In this document: positions 34,825 to 47,409 of the stretch, one piece after another | Position numbering within the stretch: position 1 is the first letter of the stretch | How the letters are laid out: each line of letters starts with the position of its first letter | Assembly: GCA_958298945.1 (NCBI GenBank) | Contig: OY282606.1 | Span: 96,107,696 to 96,171,695 of the forward strand | Origin: Atherix ibis | Taxonomy: Eukaryota > Arthropoda > Insecta > Diptera > Athericidae | Reading direction: 5' to 3' | Length of the DNA: 64,000 bases | Position numbers and translations under genes: made by a program | The notes under the pieces: model-generated | Told to the model about the DNA's origin: nothing | The model's input: the letters and a program-made list of their open reading frames with translations, nothing else | The model's database searches: none

Positions 34825-35370
34825 GACTGCCCGTCTAATTCATCGTCCTGACGCCGGTTGCATTTTCTTTTGTTCTTACCCGATCGTACGTAGATACGAT
34901 CGTTTTTCGAAGATTCGACAAAGCGTCATCGAGTCATGGCATCTTCTGGAAGTAGTGCTGCCAGCGGCAACAAACTTTCGAAGATTCCATGTATGGCCGT
35001 GCTGCTTTGTGCGCTACCTATTTAAATCTAGGGTGACGAACAAATCATCAATGCCATAGACAAGGCTACCATTACAGAGTAAATGAATAGAAAAGTGTTC
35101 ATACCACTTTTACATGATTACGAAATGTACTTAAGTGCGTAAGTGGGACTTCATCTAGATGATAGTTTAACTTGAAATCCATATGCTACACTACAAGGAC
35201 TTGAAGCTAACAGACGTTTATTTGAAAATCATGCGGAGTTAACAATTAATAGTAGACTTTTAATATGTAATGTTATTATAAAACCTATTTGGACTTATGG
35301 AATTCATAACCAAATGTTCCAATTAATTCCTTATCTAAATGTTCGCTTTGTTCAAGATCTGTGCATATAC
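34825..35370 (+). pseudogene. Internally deleted Jockey-like LINE
   Basis: 34825-35030 is GC-richer and looks like a LINE 5' end: it includes ctgacgccggttgcattttc and an ATG near 34936 opening MASSGSSAASGNKLSKIP, then a stop. Next, without the endonuclease or catalytic RT regions, comes the ORF2 thumb: GLHLDDSLT*NPYATLQGLE (about 35141-35200), then NRRLF and SRLLICNVIIKPIWTYGI (about 35250-35305). The thumb assignment is firm; that the first part is the 5' end of the same element is inference. Confidence 0.65.
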
Positions 35371-35374
35371 CGTT

Positions 35375-37519
35375 ACCATTAAATTCATTCCCATTTATTA
35401 TTTGATCACAATCCGATCGAAAAATATATTTTTTCTATTATTATCACAGAAAAAAACACTTATCGAAGATTAACTTCGAAATTTATTAGAATCTTCCAAA
35501 TGATAGTTGTCTATTTTTACTTCATTATTTCACAACATTATCAATTAATTTATTCTGTACATAAATCTGCTTTTTACAATATAATTGATGGTTATTGATA
35601 TCCATCAAAATAAATAATAAAAACAATTATTCTAAACAAAACAAAAATCGGTTAAAAAAATATTATTTTATTACTTAAGGTTATATATTTTTTATAAATA
35701 ACATATAATAACAATTTTAATATAAGTTCTACTCTTACAAACGTGTACATCTATAAAAAAAATCTTTAAACAATTTTCTTATATCCCAATAAAAAATATA
35801 TAAAAATTCAATGGAACCATTTCTTAATAAAATTTGAACACTATTCAATTGGGTTATTTTTTGTGGAACTTTTAACTTTATGCCCTTATAAACTTCATGT
35901 CTGGCTACCCAATAATCATATAATACCAGAAAATATTATATTTTTTAGGTGAGAAATATGAATTGTACGGGGCTTTGTTCCTATCTGATAACCGAAAAGT
36001 GGTTGATAAAAGGATCATGCGCAATATAGTGTCTTTCTCCTTCTTATCGTTCTCAACATTTTTTGATTCCAGTCAGTTTTGTTCGAAAGCTAACCATTAG
36101 AAGGTGGATACATACAGGATATAAATTTTTGTCCACAGACTGTTAGTTATTCTACAACTGAAACTCAAATTGACTAGTAATAGTCTACAAAAGCTCACAT
36201 TCAATAAAGAAGCTTACAACGAATTTCATTCAATAAACGACGACGGTGAACATAACATCAATAAACGATCAACACCGCAAATAATTGAAGTAACCAACAG
36301 AAATAATAATAATAATTATAATAATAACTCATAGTTCAATTATTTTTATTTAAGTTAGTTATAATATAATAATTAGTTTTATTAAAAAAAATCCTTAAGA
36401 ATATTACGAAAAATTATATCCAAACTAATTCATAGTGTATTCAATCTAAATCGTATTCAATGTTAAATTTACTACTAAAGTCTTAGTGAGTTTTTCGTGT
36501 TTTTCTTATTTCATGATTAAATGAGATACAAAATATTAAATATGTAAATATAATTAAAAAATTATTAGTGTTTATTCAAAAGATGAAATATTTTCAAAAG
36601 TTAATATGTAAAAATAGTTGAGTTTATTTTATAAAAAATTATCATTAACATTCAGTGTGTATTATCGGCCAAATCAATATTAACTATTAGGTATATTTAT
36701 TTTAAGAAGAATGTAAAAATTACACAAAAGTTTAATTACAAAATAATTAAAGAAGAAAAAACCAGACTTTTTAATTCACATGAAAATAAGTAATAATTAT
36801 ACACTTTTGTTTCATAATCTATGAATACCAACACTGAACTACAATATAAAGTTTGACTCGAGAATATGTTTTTATTGAACCTGTAAAAAAAGTTAATACG
36901 TTTGAATTTGAATAGTTTTTTCCTTCTTATAAAAATAAATACATTTTTTAATACACTAGTGTAACTAAAATAATTGTGTGAAATTGTCTTTGAAATTGCA
37001 GTAAGTCTCAATGTTGATTTCTTTTGATGCATTCTTAATGAAGTCAAATGGTTTTCAATGTTACAAGTCTAAGAGTCCGTGTTAAAGTTCAAGAAAAATA
37101 TGTAAATTAATAATTAAATTCTATTACTATACTGTAGGTAATTGTAATTGTCAGAAATTATTTAAGTTAATTCGTATAGAGTATTGTATAATTTGTGTAA
37201 TCATAAATTTATGGTAAAAACACTAATAATATTTAAACATTTTCGAAGTGGATGGAAACTCGAGTAAAATGGTTTCATTTAATTGTATTAAACTTTTAAA
37301 TATTTCTCAAACTGTATATAATTTATTCTTTTAACGAAATGTTTATGATTTAATAAAAACAAACAGAAAAAAGTGTAATTTTAAATAATATAATAAATAT
37401 CAAAATGAATGTGTTAATGTGATTTTAAGTGAAATTTCATTGTCGGTATAATACCAACCATCCACCTCACCTTACAAAAAAAAACCAATTGTAGAGAAAA
37501 TTAAATAATATCTAGAAAA
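35375..37519. other. AT-rich sequence upstream of the corazonin-receptor exon
   Basis: The promoter and 5' UTR of the receptor gene must lie here or further upstream, but no core promoter element could be singled out. An in-frame TAA at 37502-37504 shows that the coding sequence does not extend upstream in the same exon. Confidence 0.4.
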
Positions 37520-38077
37520 ATGTCGTCTTTAAATTTTGATAATAATATAACTACAATTAGTATTGATTGTGGGGCTTCATTTAATAGTACAATATCGACA
37601 ACGAACACCGATGAGGCAATAGTATTAGAACATGCACCGCAACTGTCGAACTCGGCTATAATTCGGGTGATTGTTCTATCCGCCATGGCTTTGGTATCGC
37701 TTTTAGGCAATACGGCGACAATGTGGAATATTTACAAGACTAGAATGACTAGACGATTATCTCGGCATAATTGGAGTGCAATATATTCTTTAATATTTCA
37801 TTTGTCCATAGCCGATTTGCTAGTTACTGGTTTCTGTATAATTGGGGAGGCAGCATGGAGTTATACAGTTCAGTGGTTGGCTGGAGAATTTGCCTGCAAA
37901 TCAGTGAAACTCTTTCAAATGTTCAGTTTATATCTGTCAACATATGTGCTAGTGTTAATTGGTGTAGATCGATGGATTGCTGTTAAATATCCAATGAAAT
38001 CATTAAATATGGCCAAACGTTGCTATAGACTACTTGGTGGAGCATATGTTCTATCTTTTGTCTTAAGTCTACCACAG
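37520..38077 (+). CDS. CrzR: Corazonin receptor-like GPCR, first coding exon (N-terminus to TM4)
   Basis: This exon encodes the first 186 residues of a rhodopsin-type neuropeptide receptor of the GnRH/AKH/corazonin group. Seen: an extracellular N-terminus (1-45) with N-glycosylation sites at N9 and N22; TM1 with GN at 63-64; TM2 with LSIADLLV (D99 is the conserved TM2 Asp); C126, partner of the usual disulfide; TM3 ending in DRW (150-152) in place of DRY; and TM4 starting near 168. WSYTVQWLAGEFACK and VDRWIAVKYPMKSLNMAKRC are closer to corazonin receptors than to AKH receptors as I remember them. The start is supported by an in-frame TAA 18 bp upstream. The exon ends CACAG|GTTAGT at 38077/38078 in phase 0; the open frame continues six codons into the intron. 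TM5-TM7 exons were not found to 64000. The expected ligand is the peptide corazonin. Confidence 0.9.
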
Positions 38078-38083
38078 GTTAGT
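38078..38083 (+). other. CrzR: Splice donor of corazonin-receptor exon 1
   Basis: GTTAGT after ACCACAG, close to the consensus CAG|GTRAGT. No paired acceptor was identified in the remaining 26 kb. Confidence 0.85.
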
Positions 38084-38224
38084 ATAACTTTTTACTAATT
38101 CAAACAATTGAAAATATTGTTTATTAAAAACGTTCAATTCATTTATAGGAAAAAATATTACTTTAATACAAAAAAAATGTCCAAAATTTAGTTAGCAAAT
38201 AAATTTCGATTAAAATAAAAAATT

Positions 38225-38990
38225 ATATTGAATAAAGTCCCACCCGCCTCTGGATGTTTAGTATCTAATTATCTGCTCATTTGAGGTCATTTTTTAAAAA
38301 TGTTTTCAAACATTTCTTTTCAAGTTGTTCAATTATTTCTGGTCAGTTAGCGTAAATCCTTCCTTTTAGATACCTCTACAAGGAGAAATTGGGAGCAGTT
38401 AATTATGGGTAATGAGGATTTGATCAAGAAACATTGATCGCAGAATTTCCATTCTCAATTTTCAACCAGATTTGCTCAGGAAACATTGATCGCAGAGTTT
38501 CCATTGCAGCGCGTGGTGGGTGTGATGTGGTGTCGTATTAATGGAACCACATGTTATCCAACACCAATTTGACCATAACTGCCAGCACCATCCTCAAAGG
38601 AATACGGACCAATGACACCTTCTACCCAGACCAGTCACTCTAGGGGGGCAAAGATCATTCGTGAATTTCCTCTGAATAAGTAGTGTCCGTTTTGTTTATT
38701 TAAGAAGCTGCTTCAAAAAAATTACTTCGACACTCATTATCAATTTCCTTTAAATATCAGGGTCTTGTCTATGGAACTGTTTAACTACAATATTTAGCTC
38801 AATTACCGGCCGCGCATTTGACCGCTGGGCTGTAGAACCTGTTTCACACGAATCTTCTTTGTTCAAAATGTTCCTAACAACAGTTTGAGAAAGATTCAAT
38901 TTTTGTGAGCGATTCCTTATAGAGATTCTTTGGCATTGAGCTACACTTTCACACATCGCACCGATATTTTCGGTTGAGCATCCGATTTAT
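38225..38990 (-). pseudogene. Tc1/mariner-superfamily transposase remnant (family T, copy 3)
   Basis: Minus strand. SVAQCQRISIRNRSQKLNLS then QTVVRNILNKED (about 38944-38855) corresponds to the helix-turn-helix (SIRxRSQQLxLSxTxxxRIL). After a gap, GVIGPYSFEDGAG (about 38620-38585), then DNMWFHQYDTTSHPPRAAME with TLRSMFPEQIW. Nearer the low end come YLKGRIYAN and PEIIEQLEKKC. The second catalytic block reads HQYDTTSHPPRAA (intact relatives QQDGATCHTARAT). A 52-bp-period duplication is present. It lies in the presumed intron of the corazonin receptor, antisense to it. Confidence 0.72.
38417..38505. repeat. 37-bp duplication, period 52 bp, inside the remnant
   Basis: 38417-38453 recurs at 38469-38505 with a few mismatches (shared core aaacattgatcgcaga.tttccatt). 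Confidence 0.8.
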
Positions 38991-38994
38991 ATCC

Positions 38995-40695
38995 GATTAG
39001 ACTTTGGTATATCGATAATTTTACAATAAATTTCAAGACACATTATTCTTACCTACTTTGACACGTAATTGTCTGAGCATCGCAGTCATTGATGGATTAC
39101 TATACGTTATTGAAGGTTATTTTACTTCATCATAATTTCGCTTATTCTACTCTCTATGACTGTCAAATACCAACTGACAAAATGACAACTAACCAAAATG
39201 GCGTCAAATTAAAGTTGTAAGCCTACCTTTAGAGCTTTTTGTATGTCCTACGAGTTCTCTTTCGTTTATAGTATAAAATTTGATTGATTTTTTTAGTACG
39301 AATTCATAACTATTATTATATATTGCTTGATAATTATTTAAGTTCTTTAAAAATATTTGTTTTTATAACCAAAGCTTACCTGTTTACTTATTAACAAAAC
39401 CGCTTTTTTTATAAATAATTTTTGAATTTTTGAAAATACATTGGTTTTTAAATAATATTTGATCTCCTGTTTTTAAATGTAGGCCACAAAAACCATTAAA
39501 ACTTACCAGCCAACCTAAAATTTATTTCCAACAAAAAGTTCTTAAAAAGTAATTTTGAAAAAATATTTTCGCACCAAATGTTATAATCCAATAAAAACAA
39601 AGTGCATTTTAAGAACGGGGCAAAATTTATATTGTATACTATATACACGTATATAAAATATATAATATTTGAAATATGAAAACGTAAAGGAAAATATTTT
39701 TTGACAAACAGGATTAAGCGTTCATACGTACATGGTGGTTGCTTTTCAACAGAGCAAAAGTAAATTCATCCGCAGAAATTAACATCAGTTAAAGTTCGTT
39801 TAACATGAAATTCGGAATCTTGGAAAATTCTGTTGCTGATGGAATATTTTTTTATTGCCTTAAAATTGTGCAAACAAAATTAAAACTATATACTGTCATA
39901 TAAATAGAATAGCAGCGTTATTCTGTAGTTTGTTGTTGCTTTGGTAACAAATGGCATTCTTTAAGTTTACCCTATATTATCTATTATATATGCTATAAAT
40001 TTCATTAATGTGCAAACGGAAGAACAGGACTTAGCAATTTAAGGATGAGATGTACAAATAACAATAACAGAAAATAAACTACGTGACTGTATCCGTCAAA
40101 GTCCTTCTGCTCCTTTCTTAAAGTTGTTTTATGGTCAACTAGCTCGTATCTAATTCGAATGATTTTTTTTTCTTCCTTCAATGGAAAATAATTCCATCCT
40201 AATCAATAGATATAAGTACTATGAATTGTTCACTGGAATTCATTTTCATTTTATAAATACTTGTAGCAGTAAATTTTGATAACTTTTAGACAGATTTCAT
40301 TAGAATAAACACTTTTCCCTTTCGAATCATGTACTATTCAAAATAAATTCTAATAATCTTGATTTGGACAAGGCCAAAAATTTCGACGTCGAAATTATAT
40401 CAACGAAAAATATTACAACTTAACAAGGATTCACAGCCTTCAAAGCATTGCAATAAAAGTGATTCTTAGAAAATAAGATAACTTTTTTAATAGTTTATAT
40501 AATTTTTGATTGTGAGCACACTCTTGAAAAAGTTTTAATTTCAAAAATTAAATCCAGCCTGTTTTAAGAAAATTGAATAAACTTTTGGGGGTTTATTTTA
40601 TGAATATAATACGTATTAAAGAAAAACATTAAAAGCTAATTAACTAAATTCGAGGTGAATTGGAATTAATTTTATTTCTGTATAAAAAGTGCAAC
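38995..40695. other. AT-rich sequence without recognised genes
   Basis: Presumed intron DNA. An 18-bp perfect palindrome (40379-40396, centred on gacgtc) is the only structure noted. Confidence 0.4.
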
Positions 40696-40699
40696 TACA

Positions 40700-41538
40700 T
40701 ATTTAAAAATTACGTATTAAAATTAATAAAAAGATAAGTAATGAGACTGATTTATTTCGTTTTTTCTGTCTGTTGGGAAGTTATAGATCGGTGGAGGCGT
40801 TGTTTCCACTCTTCCATTAGCAATACTGGAAGTATTCAACTGGAATAGCCTTCAGGTCCTCGGTTACACTTCTTTGAATATTACCGACTGTACCAAGACA
40901 AAGTCTTTTCAAGTGAATTTTGACCTTTGAGAACAAAACAAGTCACACGAACTAAGATCAGATGAAGTGAAAAACTGGGGTGTTGCGCAGGAATCTTTTT
41001 TTCCGAAAAAACTCGTTAATGGAGATGGCCGTGTGGTAGCGGTCATTATCATGGTGGATCATCTAAGTGTTTGCATTGTACTGATCTGATACGAAGAACC
41101 CTTTTTTTGAGCCTTTCAAAGACTTGAATGTTAATCCATGCTGACCTCACACGTTCCACATTTATCAGTTTTTGATGTTAAAAACCTCTCTGACAAAGGC
41201 ACGTGTTCCACTGCTCCTCGGCCCTCCAAAAATGATTAATGCCAATGAAAAGCTTGTGCTCTTGAAAAGGAATGTTTGCCATGGTCTCGTTGCAACTTTT
41301 CGTAAATCAAACTCGGATATTTATCAAACTTAGCAAAAAATTTCTTAGGTCATCGTTGCTCCACAGTTCGTTGTTCCATTTTTCGTGGCACACTACAAAA
41401 ACACAACCGACTTATCATGCTCGGTAGGATAGTCTTCGAACTGAACGAGTTTAAAACTTGCAGTACACGTTTAAAAGGTACTAAAATATAAGTAGTTGAA
41501 GGTCACAGTGTTGCCAGTATTTTCTACCCCACCTTGTA
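40700..41538 (-). pseudogene. mariner transposase remnant (family X, copy 5), most complete copy
   Basis: The ends are recognisable: aagtaatgagactg near 40738 and, on the minus strand, tacaaggtggggtagaaaat starting at about 41538. The minus strand reads ERVRSAWINIQVFERLKKRV, a damaged second catalytic region HHDNDRYHTAISINEFF, KIHLKRLCLGTVGNIQRSVT then EDLKAIPVEYFQYC, and a degraded end near 40790. The second Asp survives (HHDN); the YSPD/SPCD third-Asp block is degraded. The 5' part matches copies 3 and 4. Internal deletion is likely, because the copy is about 0.84 kb against the usual 1.3 kb. Confidence 0.78.
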
Positions 41539-41539
41539 C

Positions 41540-44500
41540 ATAAGCGCTGACAAGATTTACGTCCTGTACAGTACTAAGTTTAAAATTTTTCGATCAAAAT
41601 AATTTGGACAAACTAAACAAGGCTCTGTTGGCTACCACCAGTTTTGAAAGGATTTATTACTCCATGCTGTTACCAGCTGCAATGCTTGACCACAAATAAG
41701 AAAAAGATTTACCTCCTTCGAAGCCATAATCTAGTATTAGTTGACGTTATCTTCGAAGCCTATTTTATAGGTTTTCAAAATCATAAAATTTGAATTTATA
41801 ACAATTTTCTATATTTCTTTATATAATAATAACCCCTGTTAAACCTAATCATTTCTCCAACTCGCTTAACATAAAAACACCATAAATATAAACTGATTGA
41901 TAGTGTATTTGTTATTTCATGAATATATTCTTTGGAGTAGACATTTTCGAGTAAGAACAGCTTATATACTGTTTACCATAAAAATAGTGTGATTGTAGAA
42001 ATATACAATAACTCGCTTTTTTTAAATGATTTTGTATGATATTCCGTTAGGTTTAGCATTTATTTTTCAGTGAATGTAAAAGTTGTAATTGGAAATATTT
42101 TCTTGTTTGACTTTATTAAAAGTACAAAATGAAATGAAATATTCTGTCATCTCTAGAGACTATCTAACAATGTTGCTATATAGACATAAGTTAAAGAATA
42201 TAATTTGATTTATGTAAACACTTTTAAGTGCAGAACTGGAAAAATAAGTTGCAAACAAATTTATCCATTCATTAAAATACGGACACTTATGGCCACACTG
42301 CGTATGTTAATAATCGAAGAACGAGTATCTTTATTTTCAGATTTGATTAAGAAACTCTAAAATATTTAATTATTTATATAAAAAATTTTAAAAATTATTA
42401 TTGTATAGTTTAAAACATATTATTTTTTAAGTTAGCATAAATTAAAAGCTTATAAACTATAATATTCTTAATTTAAAATAATTTTATAAAAAATTGACTA
42501 AAAAGGTACAAACCAACACTGTACAATATACGAAAACCAATTCATACGTGTATAAGTGTTATTGAAATATGGTGGAGTGGACTAGTTTTTAACTATATTC
42601 AAATGTGTCTTATATGAAAAAAATATTGAAGTTAAAATTTTTTTGCTGAATTTACAATATACACACATATTTTTTCTACATATATTTCTAATAAATATTG
42701 TACTGATTTTTTTAATTAGAATATGTCGTCAAAATTATTTGCCACGTCAACAATTTGCCTATAAGTTTATAAAATATTGTACAATCATTTTTTTTTAAGG
42801 AACTATCATTTTTATATTAAGCATCCATTCATAATTCATATCGGGTAATTGTGAATACCCTAAAAGCAAGCTTAAAATATATATATGTACATACATGCAC
42901 TTAACCATATAGGTATAGAGACTATATTCTTAGGACTAAATAAATATTTTTTTAGGCATGGTAAATTAATAATTAAGAATCTTAAAGCTTTTTTTTTTAA
43001 ATTTTAATGAGTCTAATCTACATTGTGCAAAAGATTCAAAAATAAGAAAAAAAATAACAATACAAGAGGTGACGCACTTTAAGAATTTCTAATAAAATGT
43101 TCTACTTTTTTACTAACTTCAAAAAAAAAAAATCATCGTTATTGTATAAGAAAAGGAAAAAAACACTTTTTTTTCGTCGATATATTTTCAATATTTTTAT
43201 ATAATATTGATGCCTTTTTCAGAAAGTTTTAATAAGAAATCTGCAATGGTCTATGAAATTGTTCCTAATACTTTATAATTCTTTGTTATTAATGAGGATT
43301 ATTTCTTTTAAAAAGTATTACAAAATAACAGTGAATTTTTCTTTCTGGAATAAATTTATTTTTATTGGAAAATGTAACTCTAAATCAATTTCCTAAAAAA
43401 AATTATAGACATAAATAATATTTTAAAAGACTAATTATTAAAACTAATAATTTTTAACTATTTAAAATTATATTTTTTCTATTTAAGTATAAATACAATA
43501 TTTAATATATTTTAAGTTTAAAATATGTTTACTAAATCGAATTCTTAAAAAAAATATATTTGAGGACCTATTTGGTTGTAAGATAGAGTTTTTTCTTGAT
43601 AATTTTGCCTTTTCAAAAAATATCAGATTGTATTCTTTTGATCTTTTAATAAATTTAATGGTGACTTCGCGCTGATGTTCTTGATTCTAAGTTTTTGTAT
43701 GTTTAAATTATAAGATTGTATTTTTCAAAACAAATTCAATATTTTTGGGGGATATTTACAAAAAATGCATTTTAGAACTAGATTTCAAAGATACTTTTAT
43801 ATTGTTTAAATTGATTGAAAAGCAAATTAATAAAAATTTCATGTCGGATAAATGTATAAAATTTTTTTTTATTTTTATAATTTATAGTACACGATGAAAA
43901 TATTAATAATAAGAAGGCACATTTTTTTGTTTCAAAGAAAATGACTTATTTTGTAGAAATTTTATCTTATTATTCAAAGAAAAATAAATAGATATTATTT
44001 TTTTAGTATGTAAATGGATCAAAAATAGTTTTCGTAGATTAACAAAACTGTTTTTTTTAAATCCATTATTAATTATTACTAGAGGATATGAAAAGAAAAA
44101 TATAGTAAACTTAATGGCTTATTCTTCAAGATATGGTAAGTGTTTCTATAATTCAAACAAATTAATTGAAAATTGTATAACAAATTAATTAAAATTATAA
44201 AAAAGAAAAATAGTATTAAGTGCTCGAAGTATTTATTTTAAATGAATATTCATTTAAGGGCTTATAAATTATTGAAAGCTTACAAGTTTGCCTTAAAAAA
44301 GGCTTCGGATATTCTTTATTATATTTCTTGTAATCAAATAATTATACCTTAAAAGTGTACAAGACTTCATTATCATAAAATTAATTATCTATAAAAATAC
44401 TTATAAACACCTTCTAAAAACCTTATTTATTAAAAAAAAATATAGAGTATATATGCGTACTTACTCGTAAAAGATAATTTCATATATTGTAATGACTAGA

Positions 44501-46600
44501 CTTGTGCTTCTGTGGAAAAGTTTTTAATTATCATAAAATGTAACTTTTTATAAATATTATTTATGGTAACTTTTATACTATTATCTCGCATATTATGGAA
44601 ATATAAAAAAATTTAAACTTTTTTCGATAAGTTCCCACGACAAAATTTATTTACAAACTTTATGAAGCACAAAGATATTTTATTTTAAAATTTATAAGAT
44701 ATTTTGTTATATTAATAAATTTGCTAAATATTTACAATAAATAATAAACTATTAAAGATTTTATCTGTGAAAAATGTTTAAATCATAGATAATTATGTAT
44801 AGAACCAATATGTCTAACGTATAGAAAATATATATATCGTTTACTTATTTTTATAGTTTATTTTCTCTAATATAAATCCTTCAACCTATTTATCTGATAA
44901 ATTCATAATTTTAATACATTTTTAGTTAAGTAAGAAATTTATTAAGTAAGTATTAAATATCTAAATTATTAGTTATTTTATATTATTACCATATAAATAT
45001 AAGAATTTATTGAGCAGAAAAAATTAGAAAGAGTATTAAATGATGTTTAATTGTGTACGGTTACTAGAAGTCAGGGTGTCATAATATAGCACCACATCCA
45101 TGAGGATATTTGGTGATCCACATATAAGCGAAAGAAACTTAAATGTATGACTTGAAAACGGTACTGAGGGCTCTAAAAGCCCATTAATGGAGGAAATAGT
45201 ATAAGAAAAGACATTTTGGGTAGGGTGACATTCCATTAGAAGGTGAGAGACAATGAGTTGAAAGTCGCTGAATCGGCAAAAGAGCGCAACTAGTTTTCGA
45301 CACAGAAATTATACATGAGGGCAGAATAACAATTTCCATTTTATATAAAAATGTAACAAAGGTAACAATATATTGAAAATAAAATATACTCAAAAAACAG
45401 TCTAGTTAATATCGGATAAATACAAAAAAAAATTGTTGTTTTTAATTGAAATTCTAAAATTACTCACAAAAACATTTGGTATTATGAAATGTACTTTCAT
45501 TTCTATAATATTAAAGAAATTATATTTATGAAGAATTTATTATATTATTGTATATTTATTAAGAATTTGTAGGTTTCATTCTGAAGATACCGTAAAAGTA
45601 ATGTTAAAAAAAATTAAAATGTTGTTTCTCTATAAAGTTAAAAATTTCATATCTTTCGTTAAAACCTAATTTTTAAATATTGTAAAATTTAACAAAAAAA
45701 AACTAGATTAGTGACAGGAATGGAAATAGTATCCCTTTTATAGTAAATAAAATAACCATTTGTAATTATAAATCCATTCGAAAGAATCTAATAAATAACT
45801 TTAATAGACGATAGATACCAATAGATAATTACAATGGAAAAAGGAATAGTCGGTAATATTTAGAAAAGAAAAGGACTTCTTAGAGGTTTTTCATGGAAAC
45901 AAATTTTAAAGGAACACAATAATATATTAAAAAAAAATATGGGATACTATGGGTTTTCCATATTGTCTTTATTTATTTTAAGTCTTTGAAAAGGAATACG
46001 AAATTGTTAATAAAATTTCGTCTTTATTTTTTCAGTTTCTTTCATCCTTTGTAATTTTGTTATTGGGATTTTTTTGGGCAAAAGAGTACTATTGGTATTG
46101 TTAACAACAGCTACACTATACAATCGGCTAATAGCAAAGGAAATCCATATACATGGGTTTGAGTTTGGTTGATTGAGAATTTCGGACAAATTGTAAGCTG
46201 ATCATCTCAAGGGAGAAATTTTATGTAGTCAAGTCGTCACATTTACTGCCCACTTTGCTTATTTTCGAACTAAATACCAAATGACGTACGTAACTTTGTT
46301 CTTATATCAACAAGTTTTTGAAAGAATTTTCCAACATTTATTCGCAAAGTGAACTCTGCCATAATTCCCATGATGATATCTGTGCTGAACCCTTAATAAT
46401 CTTCTGTTTTCGTTCATAATTTTCATATTTGTAACCACCCTTACAATATCAGATATTTTTTGATATTCTCCTTCTCATTATTATTTATAATTACTTTACA
46501 ATAAAATTGTTACTTGCTATAACTATTTATATATTAGTTTTCATTAATTTTTTCATAAAAATTTAATTATTTACTTATACAATTTAAGACACCTATGACC
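41540..46600. other. Very AT-rich sequence without recognised genes
   Basis: Presumed intron DNA with long A/T runs. A less AT-rich patch at 45040-45330 has open minus frames (MECHPTQNVF..; LICGSPNILMDVVLYYD) that might be a LINE tail, but no motif is decisive. Another patch at 46010-46400 is also unidentified. Confidence 0.4.
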
Positions 46601-46605
46601 ATTTA

Positions 46606-46645
46606 ACATTTGTGCAAATTCTTCAAATAGAATTTGCACAAATGT
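46606..46645. repeat. Perfect 16-bp inverted repeat, 8-bp loop
   Basis: Arms 46606-46621 (acatttgtgcaaattc) and 46630-46645. The tgcaaatt word occurs once more just downstream. Confidence 0.88.
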
Positions 46646-46989
46646 GCAAATTCCATCCGAATTTTTTTACCATGTTATATTTTACTTATCATTGGACTAA
46701 TATTCTCTACAATTAAAATGATCCCAAAATTTTTTTATGAAAGCCTTAGCCTTAGTTGCACCTTGACAGGTATAGGGACCTGATTAGGTAGAAAGATGCA
46801 ACATCTCATCTCGTTCCCACAACATTCGTCGGTCACCTCCACCATTTTTTCCTTATCTTTTGTTGGTTCCTTAGTTTGGGTTGCTGAGTTAACTTTTCTT
46901 TCTTACATGAAACCATTTTGTTTTTCATTAAAAAATTATCTTATTCCGTATTTTGTTACCTTTGACCACTATTCCTTATTTTGTCTTCC

Positions 46990-47222
46990 ACCCGGCTTTA
47001 ATTTTTTGTTGTTGTAATTGGTTAATTTTCTATTTGGTATTAACTCCTTCCTTAGAGAACTTAACACCGTCAGATGTCTCCAACCAATACTCTGTGCCGG
47101 GCACTTTCGTTGCTTATTTAGAACTCTCCCTCTCCCACTCACATTACCAACGTAATGCTGGCAAGCAAGCATGCCACCTGCAACGAAAATATGTTCTCTG
47201 AGTATGGTCGTAGCTGGCTGTG
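46990..47222 (-). repeat. SINE-like dispersed repeat (family Y, copy 2)
   Basis: On the minus strand the head is cagctacgaccatactcaga, then gcatgcttgcttgcc, gtgggagagggagag, and a tail with ggttggagacatctgac, gtgttaag and gttaatacc. The head-to-tail order matches copies at 6588 and 33605. Open frames in both directions here are by-products of its lower AT content. Confidence 0.5.
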
Positions 47223-47409
47223 CTTTTCTAGAATGTCACGTTCATAAGCTTTATTTTTCTTAAGCGTTTCTCTGTTCCTTCCTTCTCCATCCACCCTGCT
47301 TCCAACATTATTCAAATAACTCCCATGTCTATTTTATTGCGTTCAAAATTATCTCTTTTGAAGTCGGTACATAAGATCCTTTTCAATTTCTGATTTTAAT
47401 TTTTGACAG

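Noticed and set aside
37771..37986. Open frame overlapping the receptor exon in another frame
   Set aside because: It is a frame shadow of the conserved GPCR coding sequence and has no motif of its own.
37520..38077. AKH receptor as an alternative identity
   Set aside because: The blocks EAAWSYTVQWLAGEFACK and DRWIAVKYPMKSLNMAKR fit the corazonin receptor better than AKHR as I recall the families; a phylogeny would settle it.
38078..38095. Six extra codons VSITFY at the end of the receptor frame
   Set aside because: They follow a CAG|GTTAGT donor at the position where the protein should continue into TM4/ECL2, so they are intron read-through.
45036..45393. Minus frames with LICGSPNILMDVVLYYD considered as a LINE C-terminal Cys motif
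   Set aside because: The CxxC...H/C spacing expected of LINE C-terminal motifs is not met, and no neighbouring RT motif was found.
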